Below are positions 8,778-16,727 of a stretch of 64,000 nt of DNA, in pieces. The DNA comes from Actinokineospora pegani (GTDB lineage Bacteria > Actinomycetota > Actinomycetes > Mycobacteriales > Pseudonocardiaceae). The stretch covers positions 186,001 to 250,000 of the forward strand of contig NZ_WHOL01000107.1 of NCBI RefSeq assembly GCF_009745975.1, written 5' to 3'. The notes beneath the pieces are model-generated. The model saw nothing but the letters and a program-made list of their open reading frames with translations. It ran no database searches and was not told the origin of the DNA. How positions within the stretch are numbered: position 1 is the stretch's first letter; every line of letters starts with the position of its first letter. Both the position numbers and the translations under genes were made by a program.

Positions 8778-9218
8778 CTATCGGGCCTCGATGACCGTCT
8801 TGAACTCGGCGGCAGCCCGCTCGACCTTCTTCTGCGGGTCGGCGAACAGCGAGGCGACGGCCTCGCCGAGCTTGCCCGCGGGCGGGTCGTAGGACAGGCT
8901 GATCTCGAACCCCGTGCGGCCGTTGCCCTTGTCGTCGAACCGGACGACGCCCGCGTTGCGCACATCCGGGTCGGTGCCCTCGACGGTCGCCCAGGCGATC
9001 TTGTGCGGGGCCTCGTCCTCGACGACGTTGGCCTCCCAGGTCAGCGTCTTGCCCATCGGGCCGTCCACAGTCCACACGGTCCGGTGGCCGCCACCGTCCT
9101 TGGCCTTCACCTCGCGCACGTCGGACAGCACCTGCGGCAGCTTGTCGAACGAACGCCACCAGTCGTAGCAAGCCTGCGCCGGGGCGTTTACCTCGATGTA
9201 GTGCGCAACGGCACCCAA
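8778..9218 (-). CDS. SRPBCC-family (START-like) protein
   Basis: The 146-residue protein matches the polyketide-cyclase/dehydrase (SRPBCC) pattern: an opening strand and helix (HYIEVNAPAQACYDWWRSFDKLPQVLSDVREVKA), a central sheet and a long C-terminal helix ending VERAAAEFKTVIEAR. These proteins form a hydrophobic cup that binds a small ligand, and no catalytic residue is predictable. The best start is a TTG at 9218 with AAAGGA about 9 bases upstream. The F420-type oxidoreductase gene precedes it on the same strand 61 bases away, so the two may be co-transcribed. Confidence 0.75.
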   Translation of the reverse strand: MGAVAHYIEVNAPAQACYDWWRSFDKLPQVLSDVREVKAKDGGGHRTVWTVDGPMGKTLTWEANVVEDEAPHKIAWATVEGTDPDVRNAGVVRFDDKGNGRTGFEISLSYDPPAGKLGEAVASLFADPQKKVERAAAEFKTVIEAR

Positions 9219-9279
9219 GTGAACCAGTCCTTTCGTGAACGTTCGGCTGTTGTCGCGGGAGTACCCGGCCGGAGCGGGC

Positions 9280-10233
9280 CTAACCGCGGAACGCGGGAAT
9301 GACCTCCTTGCCCCACAGGCGGAAGAACTCCTCGTGGTCGGAGCCGATCTGCTGCACGTAGACCTCGTCGGCGCCCGCGTCGACGAACTCGCGCACCGCG
9401 CCCGCGTGCCGGTCCAGGTCGGGCCCGCACACCACCTGCTCGCCGATGGCCTCGGGGGTCACCAGGCTGGCGGCGGCCTCGAAGTCCCTGGGCCGGGGCA
9501 TGGTCTGCGCCAACTGACCCGCCAGGCCCTCGTTGCGCCAGAGCCGGTGCGCGGTCGCCTTGCCCTGCTCCTCGGTCTCCGCCCAGCACACCTTGAGCCC
9601 GGCCTGCACCGGCTTGCCGCCGCTGCCCTTGCGGAACCGCCCGATGAGGTCGGCGTCGGGCAGCACCGTGCAGTACCCGTCGCCGATGCGCGCGGCCAGG
9701 TCGGTCGCCTGCGGGCCGAAACCGGAGACGTAGATCGGCACCGGCCGCTCGGGCAGCGTGTAGATCCGCGCCTCCTGCACCTCGTAGTACTCACCGTGGA
9801 AGCTGATCTCCTTGCCGGTCAACAGCTTCCTGATCAGCTCGACCGACTCCTCGAGCATGTCCAGGCGGACGCCGGGGGAGGGCCACGGGTCGCCCAGGAT
9901 GTGCTCGTTGAGCGCCTCGCCGCTGCCCAGGCCGAGGATGAAGCGCCCGTCGGTCTGCACCGCCGCCGTCGCCGCCGCCTGGGCGATGATCGCCGGGTGC
10001 ACGCGCACGGTCGGGCAGGTCACCGCGGTCGTGATCGGCAGCGACACCGCCTCGGACAACGCCCCGATGACCGACCACACGAACGGGCTGTTGCCCTGCT
10101 CGTCCAACCAGGGGTGGAAGTGGTCGGAGATCCACAGCCGCTCGAAGCCCGCCTCCTCGGCCAGTCTCGCCTGGCGGACCAGCTCCTTGGGGCCGAACTC
10201 CTCGCTGGACAGGAAATACCCGATGCTCACCAT
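9280..10233 (-). CDS. F420-dependent LLM-class oxidoreductase (G6PDH-like family)
   Basis: The 317-residue protein is a luciferase-like TIM barrel. It starts with SIGYFLSSEEFGPKELVRQARLAEEAGFERLWISDHFHPW and has the phosphate/F420-binding segment RFILGLGSGEALNEHILGD near residue 105. The DHFHPW motif and overall layout match the F420-dependent glucose-6-phosphate-dehydrogenase-like subfamily common in actinomycetes. It would transfer a hydride between an alcohol or hydroxy substrate and coenzyme F420. The true substrate is unknown; related enzymes oxidise mycolic or sugar alcohols. Confidence 0.85.
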   Translation of the reverse strand: MVSIGYFLSSEEFGPKELVRQARLAEEAGFERLWISDHFHPWLDEQGNSPFVWSVIGALSEAVSLPITTAVTCPTVRVHPAIIAQAAATAAVQTDGRFILGLGSGEALNEHILGDPWPSPGVRLDMLEESVELIRKLLTGKEISFHGEYYEVQEARIYTLPERPVPIYVSGFGPQATDLAARIGDGYCTVLPDADLIGRFRKGSGGKPVQAGLKVCWAETEEQGKATAHRLWRNEGLAGQLAQTMPRPRDFEAAASLVTPEAIGEQVVCGPDLDRHAGAVREFVDAGADEVYVQQIGSDHEEFFRLWGKEVIPAFRG

Positions 10234-10348
10234 GGCCCGGGGTTACCCGCGGCCGGTTGTTTCACTCTCGGGTATCCCCGATTGGTGATGCACGCATGCC
10301 TATGTTCTGATGGATTGGCACCCGTCGTCCACACAGGAGCGATCAGCG

Positions 10349-10645
10349 ATGACCACGACCCACGCCGAGCACCCCGCCCACACCCACGCCCACGGGGAGG
10401 GCTGCGGCCACACCGCCATCCAGCACGGTGACCACGTGGACTACGCGCACGACGGCCACCTGCACCGGGACCACGACGGCCACTGGGACGAGTGCGAGCC
10501 CGCCGACCACGTGCCGCACGAGCACACCGACCACGTCCACGGCGAGGGCTGCGGCCACACGGCCGTCCAGCACGGCGACCACGTCGACTACGCCCACGAC
10601 GGCCACCGCCACGCCGCCCACGGCGACCACTACGACGACCACTGA
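10349..10645 (+). CDS. histidine-rich metal-binding repeat protein
   Basis: The 98-residue protein has about a quarter histidine plus many Asp and Glu. It is built from two near-identical units, each beginning GEGCGHTA-x-QHGDHVDYAHDGH (about residues 17 and 63), joined by a second His/Asp-rich stretch. The single Cys of each unit sits beside His, as in zinc- or nickel-binding proteins. Similar short proteins occur near zinc uptake or Zur-regulated genes, but no such neighbour is present here. An AGGAG site lies 9 bases before the chosen ATG. It has no signal peptide or membrane segment, so it is probably a cytosolic metal buffer or chaperone. Confidence 0.8.
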   Translation: MTTTHAEHPAHTHAHGEGCGHTAIQHGDHVDYAHDGHLHRDHDGHWDECEPADHVPHEHTDHVHGEGCGHTAVQHGDHVDYAHDGHRHAAHGDHYDDH

Positions 10646-10652
10646 GGCAAAG

Positions 10653-10686
10653 CGTGGGTGGGACCGCGCCCGCGGCCCCACCCACG
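10653..10686. terminator. bidirectional hairpin between convergent genes
   Basis: CGTGGGTGGG pairs perfectly with CCCACCCACG, and the loop holds a further CCGCG/CGCGG pairing. It separates the convergent His-rich gene and the carboxylesterase gene. Confidence 0.6.
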
Positions 10687-10688
10687 TC

Positions 10689-12113
10689 TCACGTCCTCGA
10701 TCGAGCCGCTGACCAGATGTCCCGCGACTCTGGGATCGGGTAAAGCGCCTCGGTGATGTCGGTGTCCCACCGCCGGGTGACCTGGTCGTTCTCGGTGAAC
10801 GGGGCCCAGCCGGGGTCCCCGGTCCTGGCGAACCCGGTCCACGAGGCGCGCAACGCCGCCGACAGCGCTTCGAAGCTGTCCGGCACCGGGGAGCCCAGGA
10901 CCATGGCGGCGATGGGCGAGTCCGCGATGCCGAAGGTGAACGGCACATCGATGCCGTGGCAGGCGCCCAGCGGCCCCTCCCAGGCGAAGTCGTAGAGCCA
11001 GGTCCGCCCGCCCGCCGCCGCGTGGGCCTGGGCTGTCCACGTCGTCGGCATCCGGAACAGGCTGTCGGACATGATCGTGTCGATCAGCTCCCGGTCGGCC
11101 AGGCCCGGGTACGCCGCCCGGTAGTCGGCCAGCGCCGAGTCGGGCAGCGGACCCGCCGCCACGATGTCCTCCGGGGTGGCCGCGCTCAGATCGATCATCG
11201 TCGAGAACAGCCGGAACTCGTCGTGGGTGAACCCGCAGACCAGCTCCACGTCCCGGCCCGCGCCCCGGGCGATCAGGTTCCACGGCTGGTCGGTCAGCAG
11301 GTCGCCGTCGACCACCGGGCCGAAGGCGGTGATCCCGATTCGAGCCCGGCGCAGCGGCGCGCTCTGGGCGGCCAGCACCGCCTCCAGTGGCACGCTCGCG
11401 AAGTCGGACGGATCGATCCCCAGCTCATCGGCCACGACCCGGGTGACCTCCCGCGCCTGCTCCAGGCTCCGGTACCCCGACGGCACGCTCTGCGCGATCG
11501 CCCGGCGGAACAGGCCCAGGTCGGCGGCCAGCAGCACCGCGATCGACCCGGCGCCCGCCGACTCGCCGAAGACGGTCACGTTCGCCGGGTCGCCGCCGAA
11601 CGCCGCGATCTCCGACCGCACCCACCGCAGCGCCGCCACCTGGTCCAACAGGCCCCGGTTCGCGGGGGCGCCGGGCACCACGCCGAAGCCGTCGAAGCCC
11701 AGCCGGTAGTTGAGCGTCACGACTACGACGCCGCTCTCGGCCAGCCGGGTCGCGTCGTAGCCGGGCAGCGACGACGACCCGTTCTGGTACGCGCCGCCGT
11801 AGATCCACACCATGACCGGCAGCCCCGTCCCGCCGCCCTCGGGCACGTAGACGTTCACCGACAGGGAGTCCACGCCGTCCCCGGGCGACCACGGCGAGGG
11901 CATGCCGGGGACGAGCGGACCCTGCGGCGGCGCGACGCCGAACCTGGTCGCGTCGCGCTCGCCGGACCAGGGCACCACCGGAGCGGGGCCCTGGAACCGC
12001 AACGGCCCCTCGGGGGCCGCGGCGTAGGGGATGCCCAGGAACCTGGTCACCCCCGCGCCCGCGCTGCCCCGCACCGATCCGGACGACGTGCGCACGACCA
12101 GGTCCACGGCCAC
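10689..12113 (-). CDS. type B carboxylesterase
   Basis: The 474-residue alpha/beta hydrolase has the oxyanion-hole segment VMVWIYGGAYQNGSS near residue 105, the nucleophile elbow FGESAGAGS (Ser about 185), an acid region GFTHDEFRLF and the His motif CHGIDVPFTFG. These define the esterase/lipase type B family that cleaves carboxylic esters. There is no signal peptide, so it is cytoplasmic. It is the third gene of a TetR/hydrolase/esterase operon. Its GTG directly follows the TAG of the gene before it, giving coupled translation. The TetR regulator suggests the esterase is induced by its substrate or a related toxic ester. Confidence 0.88.
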   Translation of the reverse strand: MAVDLVVRTSSGSVRGSAGAGVTRFLGIPYAAAPEGPLRFQGPAPVVPWSGERDATRFGVAPPQGPLVPGMPSPWSPGDGVDSLSVNVYVPEGGGTGLPVMVWIYGGAYQNGSSSLPGYDATRLAESGVVVVTLNYRLGFDGFGVVPGAPANRGLLDQVAALRWVRSEIAAFGGDPANVTVFGESAGAGSIAVLLAADLGLFRRAIAQSVPSGYRSLEQAREVTRVVADELGIDPSDFASVPLEAVLAAQSAPLRRARIGITAFGPVVDGDLLTDQPWNLIARGAGRDVELVCGFTHDEFRLFSTMIDLSAATPEDIVAAGPLPDSALADYRAAYPGLADRELIDTIMSDSLFRMPTTWTAQAHAAAGGRTWLYDFAWEGPLGACHGIDVPFTFGIADSPIAAMVLGSPVPDSFEALSAALRASWTGFARTGDPGWAPFTENDQVTRRWDTDITEALYPIPESRDIWSAARSRT

Positions 12114-12965
12114 CTACTTCAAGTTGTGGGCGAGTTCGCCCTGCTCGCCGAAAAGCTGCTGGGTCCACTTTCGCAGAAGCTCGGTGTTGTCGTTGTCGTT
12201 CGGGTGGAAGCCCACGCGGTTGTAGTCGCGAATCCGCTGGCGGACCTCCTTGGTCAGGAACGGCGAGTGCCGCAGCGCCGCGAAGCTCTTGAGCAGCCGC
12301 TTGGGGTTGCGGGCCGCCTTGTCGCCCGCCAGGGAGGCCAGGGTGTGCATGGTGACGCCGAACAGGAAGCTGCACGTCATCCAGCGCATGGTCCAGATGC
12401 GCCGCTTCTCCGTGCCGCCCACGGCCCGGTAGACGTCGAACGCGACCGCCTTGTGCTCGGACTCCTCGATCGCGTGCCACAGCAGCACCGACCGCACCTC
12501 GCTGGTGCCCAGCAGCTCCTGCGCGCGCGGGTCGATCAGCAGCGTCTCCGCCAGCGCCGCGGTGTAGTGCTCCAGCGCGGAGGTCACCGCCAGCGAGGAG
12601 ATCTTCGGCAGCCGCTTCCAGTACATGCTCAGCGCCCGCTTGACCATCTGGTCGACCCGGTGCGTCGGATAGCCCATCTCCTGGAGGCGGTCGTTGAGGT
12701 CGCGGTGCTCGCGGCCGTGGGTGACCTCCTGGCCGATGAACCCGGCGACGTCCTTCTTGAGCTGCGGGTCGGTGATCCGGTCGGAGTAGTGGCGCACCGA
12801 GCGGACGAAGAAGTCCTCGCCCTCGGGGAACATCGCCGACAGCGTCGCGACGATGTGGCTCATCACCAGGTCGTCCTGGACGTAGTGGCGCCGCTCGCCG
12901 GTCTCCAGACCGGTCGCGGGGCCGTAGTCGAACCGGATGCGACGCGGTTTGATCGGGATGGACAT
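12114..12965 (-). CDS. predicted metal-dependent hydrolase (PF10118-type)
   Basis: The 283-residue protein matches the helical metal-dependent hydrolase family. Conserved His and Glu residues are spread over helices: GQEVTHGREHRDLN near residue 80, ALEHYTAALAE near 130 and LLWHAIEESEHKAVAFDVY near 165, a ferritin-like di-metal arrangement. The activity is not established for the family. The ATG has a GGAGGC ribosome site 8 bases upstream. It lies between tetR and the esterase in one operon, which suggests a joint role in handling a hydrophobic or ester compound. Confidence 0.8.
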   Translation of the reverse strand: MSIPIKPRRIRFDYGPATGLETGERRHYVQDDLVMSHIVATLSAMFPEGEDFFVRSVRHYSDRITDPQLKKDVAGFIGQEVTHGREHRDLNDRLQEMGYPTHRVDQMVKRALSMYWKRLPKISSLAVTSALEHYTAALAETLLIDPRAQELLGTSEVRSVLLWHAIEESEHKAVAFDVYRAVGGTEKRRIWTMRWMTCSFLFGVTMHTLASLAGDKAARNPKRLLKSFAALRHSPFLTKEVRQRIRDYNRVGFHPNDNDNTELLRKWTQQLFGEQGELAHNLK

Positions 12966-12982
12966 GGCTTGTGCCTCCGGGG

Positions 12983-13672
12983 TTACGCGGGGTCGGGGAT
13001 GAGGAACGCGGCGTCGTGCAGGTGCGGGGCGGCGGAGACCAGCAGCTTGACGAAAGCGCGGACCTCCGCGCCGCGGCCCGCCGGGTCGCCGTCGGGCAGG
13101 GCGTTGAGCGCCAGGCCGCTGAACAGGGCGTGCACGCCGCGCAGCGCCTCGCTCAGGAACGGGCGGTCGGCCAGGTCCGGGAAGAACTCGGTGAACACCT
13201 CGGCGGTCACCTCGGCGATGCGGTCGGGCATCGGCGCCAAGACCTCGGCCAGCTCCGGGTTGTGCCGGGCGGCGACCATCAGCTCCAGCAGCACCAGGCC
13301 GCCGGTGTCGGCGTAGAACGACCACAGCACGCCCAAGCCCTCGGCCGGGGTCCGCCGGTCCGGGGCGATGGCGCCGAAGCGGGCGCGGAACTCATCCACC
13401 TTGGACTCCAGCAGCCGCTGCGCCGCGGCGCTGACCAGGTCGGCCTTGGTGGGGAAGTGGTGGGCCAGCGCGCCGCGCGACACCCGCGCCCGGCGCACGA
13501 TGTCGTTGGTCGAGGCGCCGCCGTAGCCCAGCTCGGCCACGCAGCCGATCGTGGCGTCGAGCAGCCGCGCGCGCATCGCCCCGGCGCGCTCGGCCTGCGG
13601 CACGCGCACGCCTGCCCGTTCGGGGGAGAGCTGTCGGCGATGACGGATCACGGGTGGACGGTAGACCGACAT
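12983..13672 (-). CDS. TetR-family transcriptional regulator
   Basis: The 229-residue protein has an N-terminal TetR helix-turn-helix (ARLLDATIGCVAELGYGGASTNDIVRRARVSRGALAHHFPTKADLVSAAAQRLL, about residues 37-90) and a helical ligand/dimer domain. The start is placed at the ATG at 13672. The open frame further upstream crosses a 20-bp palindrome that is almost certainly its operator. It is first in an operon with a metal-dependent hydrolase and a carboxylesterase and probably represses all three. A divergent MFS gene starts 161 bases away and may share control. Confidence 0.85.
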   Translation of the reverse strand: MSVYRPPVIRHRRQLSPERAGVRVPQAERAGAMRARLLDATIGCVAELGYGGASTNDIVRRARVSRGALAHHFPTKADLVSAAAQRLLESKVDEFRARFGAIAPDRRTPAEGLGVLWSFYADTGGLVLLELMVAARHNPELAEVLAPMPDRIAEVTAEVFTEFFPDLADRPFLSEALRGVHALFSGLALNALPDGDPAGRGAEVRAFVKLLVSAAPHLHDAAFLIPDPA

Positions 13673-13677
13673 CCACA

Positions 13678-13697
13678 AACAGGCAAGCCTGCCTGTT
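13678..13697. promoter_or_regulatory. TetR operator candidate
   Basis: AACAGGCA-AGCC-TGCCTGTT is a perfect 8+8 inverted repeat ending 6 bases before the tetR start codon. It suits autoregulation of the tetR-hydrolase-esterase operon and possibly control of the divergent MFS gene. Confidence 0.65.
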
Positions 13698-13833
13698 CGC
13701 GCGCACCATTGACTGAAATGGGAGGTTAATCCCAACTGTGTAGGCTCACCGGCGTGACGGACGTCGTCGCCGCACGAGCCTGCCCCGCGGGTGGCAGCGG
13801 CCTTCCTGGCGCGCGCGGCGGGGTAGCCCACCG

Positions 13834-15234
13834 ATGACCCGCCCGCTGACCGGACCCGGTCTCGCGGTCCTGCTGTTCGCCGGGCTGCTGCCGATGGCGG
13901 ACGCCTTCATCGTGAACGTCTCGTTGCCCACGATCGCCACCTCGCTCGCCGCGGACAACGCCGACTTGTGCCTCGTCGTCGCCGGCTACGGCATCGCGTT
14001 CACCGTCTTCCTCACCCTCGGCGGCAGGCTCGGCGACGCCTACGGCCGCCGCACCGTGCTGCTGCTCGGCCTGCTCGCGTTCACCGCCGCCTCGATGGTG
14101 TGCGCGTTCGCCCCCACCACGGGTTGGCTGGTCGGCGCCCGCATCGCCCAGGGCGCGGCCGCCGCGCTCATCCCGCCCCAGGTCCTCGGCACGATCTCGG
14201 CCACCACCCCGCCGGCGCGCTGCCCGCGGTCGATGAGCCGCCACACCGCCGTCAGCGGACTGGCCGCCATGGGCGCCCTGTTCGTCGGCGGCCTGCTGAC
14301 CTCGGTCGACCTGTGGGGCACCTCTTGGCGGCTGATCTTCCTGGTCAACCTGCCGGTCGGCATCGCCGCCGTGCTGCTGACCGCGCTGGTCGTGCCGGAG
14401 ACCCGCTCGGCCACCCCCGCGGGCATCGACCCGCGCGGCACCGGCCTGCTGGCCGTCGCGGGTCTGCTGCTGCTCATCCCGCTCAACCGCGGCCCGGTGC
14501 TGGGCTGGCCGTGGTGGACAGTGGCGATGCTCGTGCTCGTCCCCGCCGCCGGGTACGCGCTGTGGCGGGTGGAGACCCAGGTCAGCGCCGCCGGACGGGC
14601 GCCGCTGCTGCCGCCCAGCCTCCTGGCCACCCCGGCGGTGCGCCGCGGCCTGCTGACCGTCGTCCCGTTCCTCGCCGCCTGGGCCGGGTGCCTCTACGCG
14701 CTGCCGCTGACCCTGCAGCAGGGCTTCGGGCTGGACCCGCTGTGGGCCGGACTCGTGGTCGTGCCCCTCGCGGCCGCCTTCCTGGCGGGCTCGCTCACCG
14801 TCCCCGCCCTGCGCGCCCACCTCGGTGACCGGGCGACCACCTGCGGCGCGCTCGCCCAGGCCGGGGGAGTGGTGTGGCTGCTGTCGTGCGTCGCCACCGG
14901 GGTCCTGGCCACCTCGGCGTGGTCGGCGCTGCCCGGCCTGGCCCTGGTCGGCTTCGGCCAGGCCGTCGTCGTCGGCAGCACCCAGATCTCCATCCTGGCC
15001 GCCATCCCCACCCGGCACGCGGCGGTCGGCGGGGGCGTGCTGGTCACCACCCAGCAGGGCGCGATGACCATCGGCGTCACCGCCCTGGGCAGCGTCTTCG
15101 GCGGGGTCCTCGCGGTGAGCCCGCACTCCGCCGCGTTCGGCGTCGTCCTGGCGGTGCAACTCGCCGCGGGCCTGGCCGTGGTCCTGGCGGTGCGCCGTGG
15201 GATCGGGCGGGCGCTGACGGTCAGCCCGCGCTGA
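13834..15234 (+). CDS. MFS multidrug-type transporter (DHA2-like)
   Basis: The 466-residue protein has about 14 hydrophobic segments. The MFS motif A appears as GGRLGDAYGRR near residue 68, and a first-helix D-x-F-I-V-N-V-S-L-P motif typical of DHA2 proton antiporters occurs near residue 20. Such proteins export drugs, dyes or small metabolites using the proton gradient. The gene is divergent from the tetR operon with a palindrome in between, so TetR may control it. The 3' end overlaps the convergent acetyltransferase gene by 14 bases. Confidence 0.85.
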   Translation: MTRPLTGPGLAVLLFAGLLPMADAFIVNVSLPTIATSLAADNADLCLVVAGYGIAFTVFLTLGGRLGDAYGRRTVLLLGLLAFTAASMVCAFAPTTGWLVGARIAQGAAAALIPPQVLGTISATTPPARCPRSMSRHTAVSGLAAMGALFVGGLLTSVDLWGTSWRLIFLVNLPVGIAAVLLTALVVPETRSATPAGIDPRGTGLLAVAGLLLLIPLNRGPVLGWPWWTVAMLVLVPAAGYALWRVETQVSAAGRAPLLPPSLLATPAVRRGLLTVVPFLAAWAGCLYALPLTLQQGFGLDPLWAGLVVVPLAAAFLAGSLTVPALRAHLGDRATTCGALAQAGGVVWLLSCVATGVLATSAWSALPGLALVGFGQAVVVGSTQISILAAIPTRHAAVGGGVLVTTQQGAMTIGVTALGSVFGGVLAVSPHSAAFGVVLAVQLAAGLAVVLAVRRGIGRALTVSPR

Positions 15235-15685
15235 GGTCGAGGGTCATGAAGACGCTGTGCGGGTCCAGGACGTAGTCCGCGAACGGCGCGCAGTAGGCGA
15301 ACCCGAACTTCTCGTAGAGCGCCCGCGCGGGGGCGAAGAACTCGGCCGACCCCGTCTCCAGGCTCAGCCGCCGGAACCCCATCCCACGCGCCTCGGCCAC
15401 CAGGTGCCCCAGCACCGCCCTGCCGACCCCACTGCGCCGCACCCCCGGCCGCGTCCGCATCGACTTGACCTCGCCGTGCTCGTCATCGAGCCGCTGCACC
15501 GCCGCACACCCGACAACCCGCCCACCGACCCGCGCGGACCAGAACGTCACCCCGGGCTCGCGCAACCCCGCCAGGTCCAGCGCGTGCTTGCTCTCCAGCG
15601 GACTCGTCTCCCGCATCTGCGCGACGTGCTCGGCGAGGAACTCCGCGATCTCGGGTCCACTGAGGTCGTCCAGCTCGATCTCCAC
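15221..15685 (-). CDS. GNAT-family N-acetyltransferase
   Basis: The 154-residue protein has the acetyl-CoA-binding motif MRTRPGVRRSGVGRAVLGHLVAEARGMGFRRLSLETG (about residues 75-112), with the R-x-x-G-x-G/A loop as RRSGVG and the C-terminal ALYEKFGFAYCAPFADY typical of small GNAT enzymes. The GTG start at 15685 leaves a complete domain, although no strong ribosome site is visible. The acceptor amine is unknown. The gene is convergent with the MFS gene and divergent from the phosphatase. Confidence 0.82.
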   Translation of the reverse strand: MEIELDDLSGPEIAEFLAEHVAQMRETSPLESKHALDLAGLREPGVTFWSARVGGRVVGCAAVQRLDDEHGEVKSMRTRPGVRRSGVGRAVLGHLVAEARGMGFRRLSLETGSAEFFAPARALYEKFGFAYCAPFADYVLDPHSVFMTLDLSAG

Positions 15686-15733
15686 GACCGGAGGATAGGC
15701 AACGGCAGCGCGGCGGTGGGCGTCATTGCGAGC

Positions 15734-16450
15734 GTGCACACCACGAGAGACCTGGACTGGCCGGACACCTACAACGTGCGGGACCTCGGGGGTCTTCCCA
15801 CCCGCGACGGGAGAACCACGCGCTGGGGCGCCGTCGTGCGGGGTGACCACCCGGGCAACCTCACGGTGGGCGGGTGGGCGGCGCTTCGGGCGCACGGGGT
15901 GCGGACGCTGGTGAACCTGACCGGCGACGAGTACGAGCCGGGGGAGGGGCTTGAGGTCGTCCACGTGCCGCTGGACGACTTGGACGACGGTGAGTTCTGG
16001 GATGTGTGGGGGCGTGGCCTGGACTGCACGCCGCTGTACTACGGGGCCTTCCTGGACCGGTTTCTCGGGCGGGTCGCCCGTGTGGTCGCCGCTGTCGCCG
16101 ACGCTCCCGCGGGCGGGGTGTTCGTGCATTGCGGCGGTGGGCGGGATCGGACTGGTTTGGTCGTGCTGCTGCTGTTGGCGGCTGTGGGTGTTCCCGCCGA
16201 GGTGATCGCGGACGACTACGTGGTGAGCACAGCCAGGTTGGAGCCCGCGTGGGTAGCGCTGGGGGCGGGGGACCAGACCCGGAAGATCGAGCAGTTGATC
16301 GCCTCGGAGGGGACCACGGCTCGCCAGGCGGTTCTGGACGCTGTCGCGTCGCACGACATCCAGGACTACCTGGTGGGGGTTGTGGGCGCGGTGCGGGTCG
16401 AGGCGATCCGAGATCGTTTGGTTCTAAAGTATAAACTATCGACTATCTAG
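15734..16450 (+). CDS. tyrosine-protein phosphatase (DSP/PTP-like)
   Basis: The 238-residue protein has the signature HCGGGRDRTG (HC-x5-R-T/S) near residue 130, which holds the catalytic Cys and phosphate-binding Arg, and the N-terminal NVRDLGGLPT motif found in bacterial tyrosine phosphatases of the MptpB/LipA type. It should hydrolyse phosphotyrosine, or phosphoinositides in some relatives. GTG at 15734 is used; GTG at 15716 is possible. The last residues (VLKYKLSTI) are coded by abruptly AT-rich sequence, so the native C-terminus may have been replaced by an insertion or deletion at about 16425. Confidence 0.8.
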   Translation: MHTTRDLDWPDTYNVRDLGGLPTRDGRTTRWGAVVRGDHPGNLTVGGWAALRAHGVRTLVNLTGDEYEPGEGLEVVHVPLDDLDDGEFWDVWGRGLDCTPLYYGAFLDRFLGRVARVVAAVADAPAGGVFVHCGGGRDRTGLVVLLLLAAVGVPAEVIADDYVVSTARLEPAWVALGAGDQTRKIEQLIASEGTTARQAVLDAVASHDIQDYLVGVVGAVRVEAIRDRLVLKYKLSTI

Positions 16451-16680
16451 ATTAATTGACTGTCGATCGAACAGATCGAACAGATCGGGCAGGGCTACAG
16501 GGGCGACAAGACCGTGTCGACCCGGCGGGCTATACGCGTCCAGGTCTTGTTGGTGCGGTCGACACTGAGGATGACGCCCGTCGCCCAGATCGTGGGCACC
16601 GGATGCTCTGTGTTAATTATTAACTATTCACTATCAAGATACACAGCAGTTAAAAACAACCAACAAACCACCAAAACCAG
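16451..16680. other. AT-rich island, no convincing gene
   Basis: Base composition drops sharply in AT content relative to the surroundings being GC-rich: TTAATTATTAACTATT lies near 16613-16628 and A-rich sequence follows to 16680. Three tandem 9-mers occur at 16465-16491 (GATCGAACA twice, then GATCGGGCA). On the minus strand about 34 codons ending at about 16494 read like a protein tail (SVDRTNKTWTRIARRVDTV) and may be the relic of a lost gene. The stretch looks like the scar of a recombination or insertion event. Confidence 0.5.
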
Positions 16681-16719
16681 CCGCTACGAGGGGGCCGATC
16701 CTGAGCTCCCTCGTAGCGG
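16681..16719 (-). terminator. rho-independent terminator of the tetR-MFS operon
   Basis: A perfect 12-bp stem (CCGCTACGAGGG with CCCTCGTAGCGG) lies just after the MFS stop. In the minus direction it is followed by a T-rich run (from about 16680 down to 16650), the classical terminator layout, which is rare in this genome. Confidence 0.8.
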
Positions 16720-16727
16720 TCGGGGGG

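Noticed and set aside
16465-16491. Three tandem 9-mers as an iteron or CRISPR array
   Set aside because: Too few and too short, with no spacers, cas genes or replication gene nearby.
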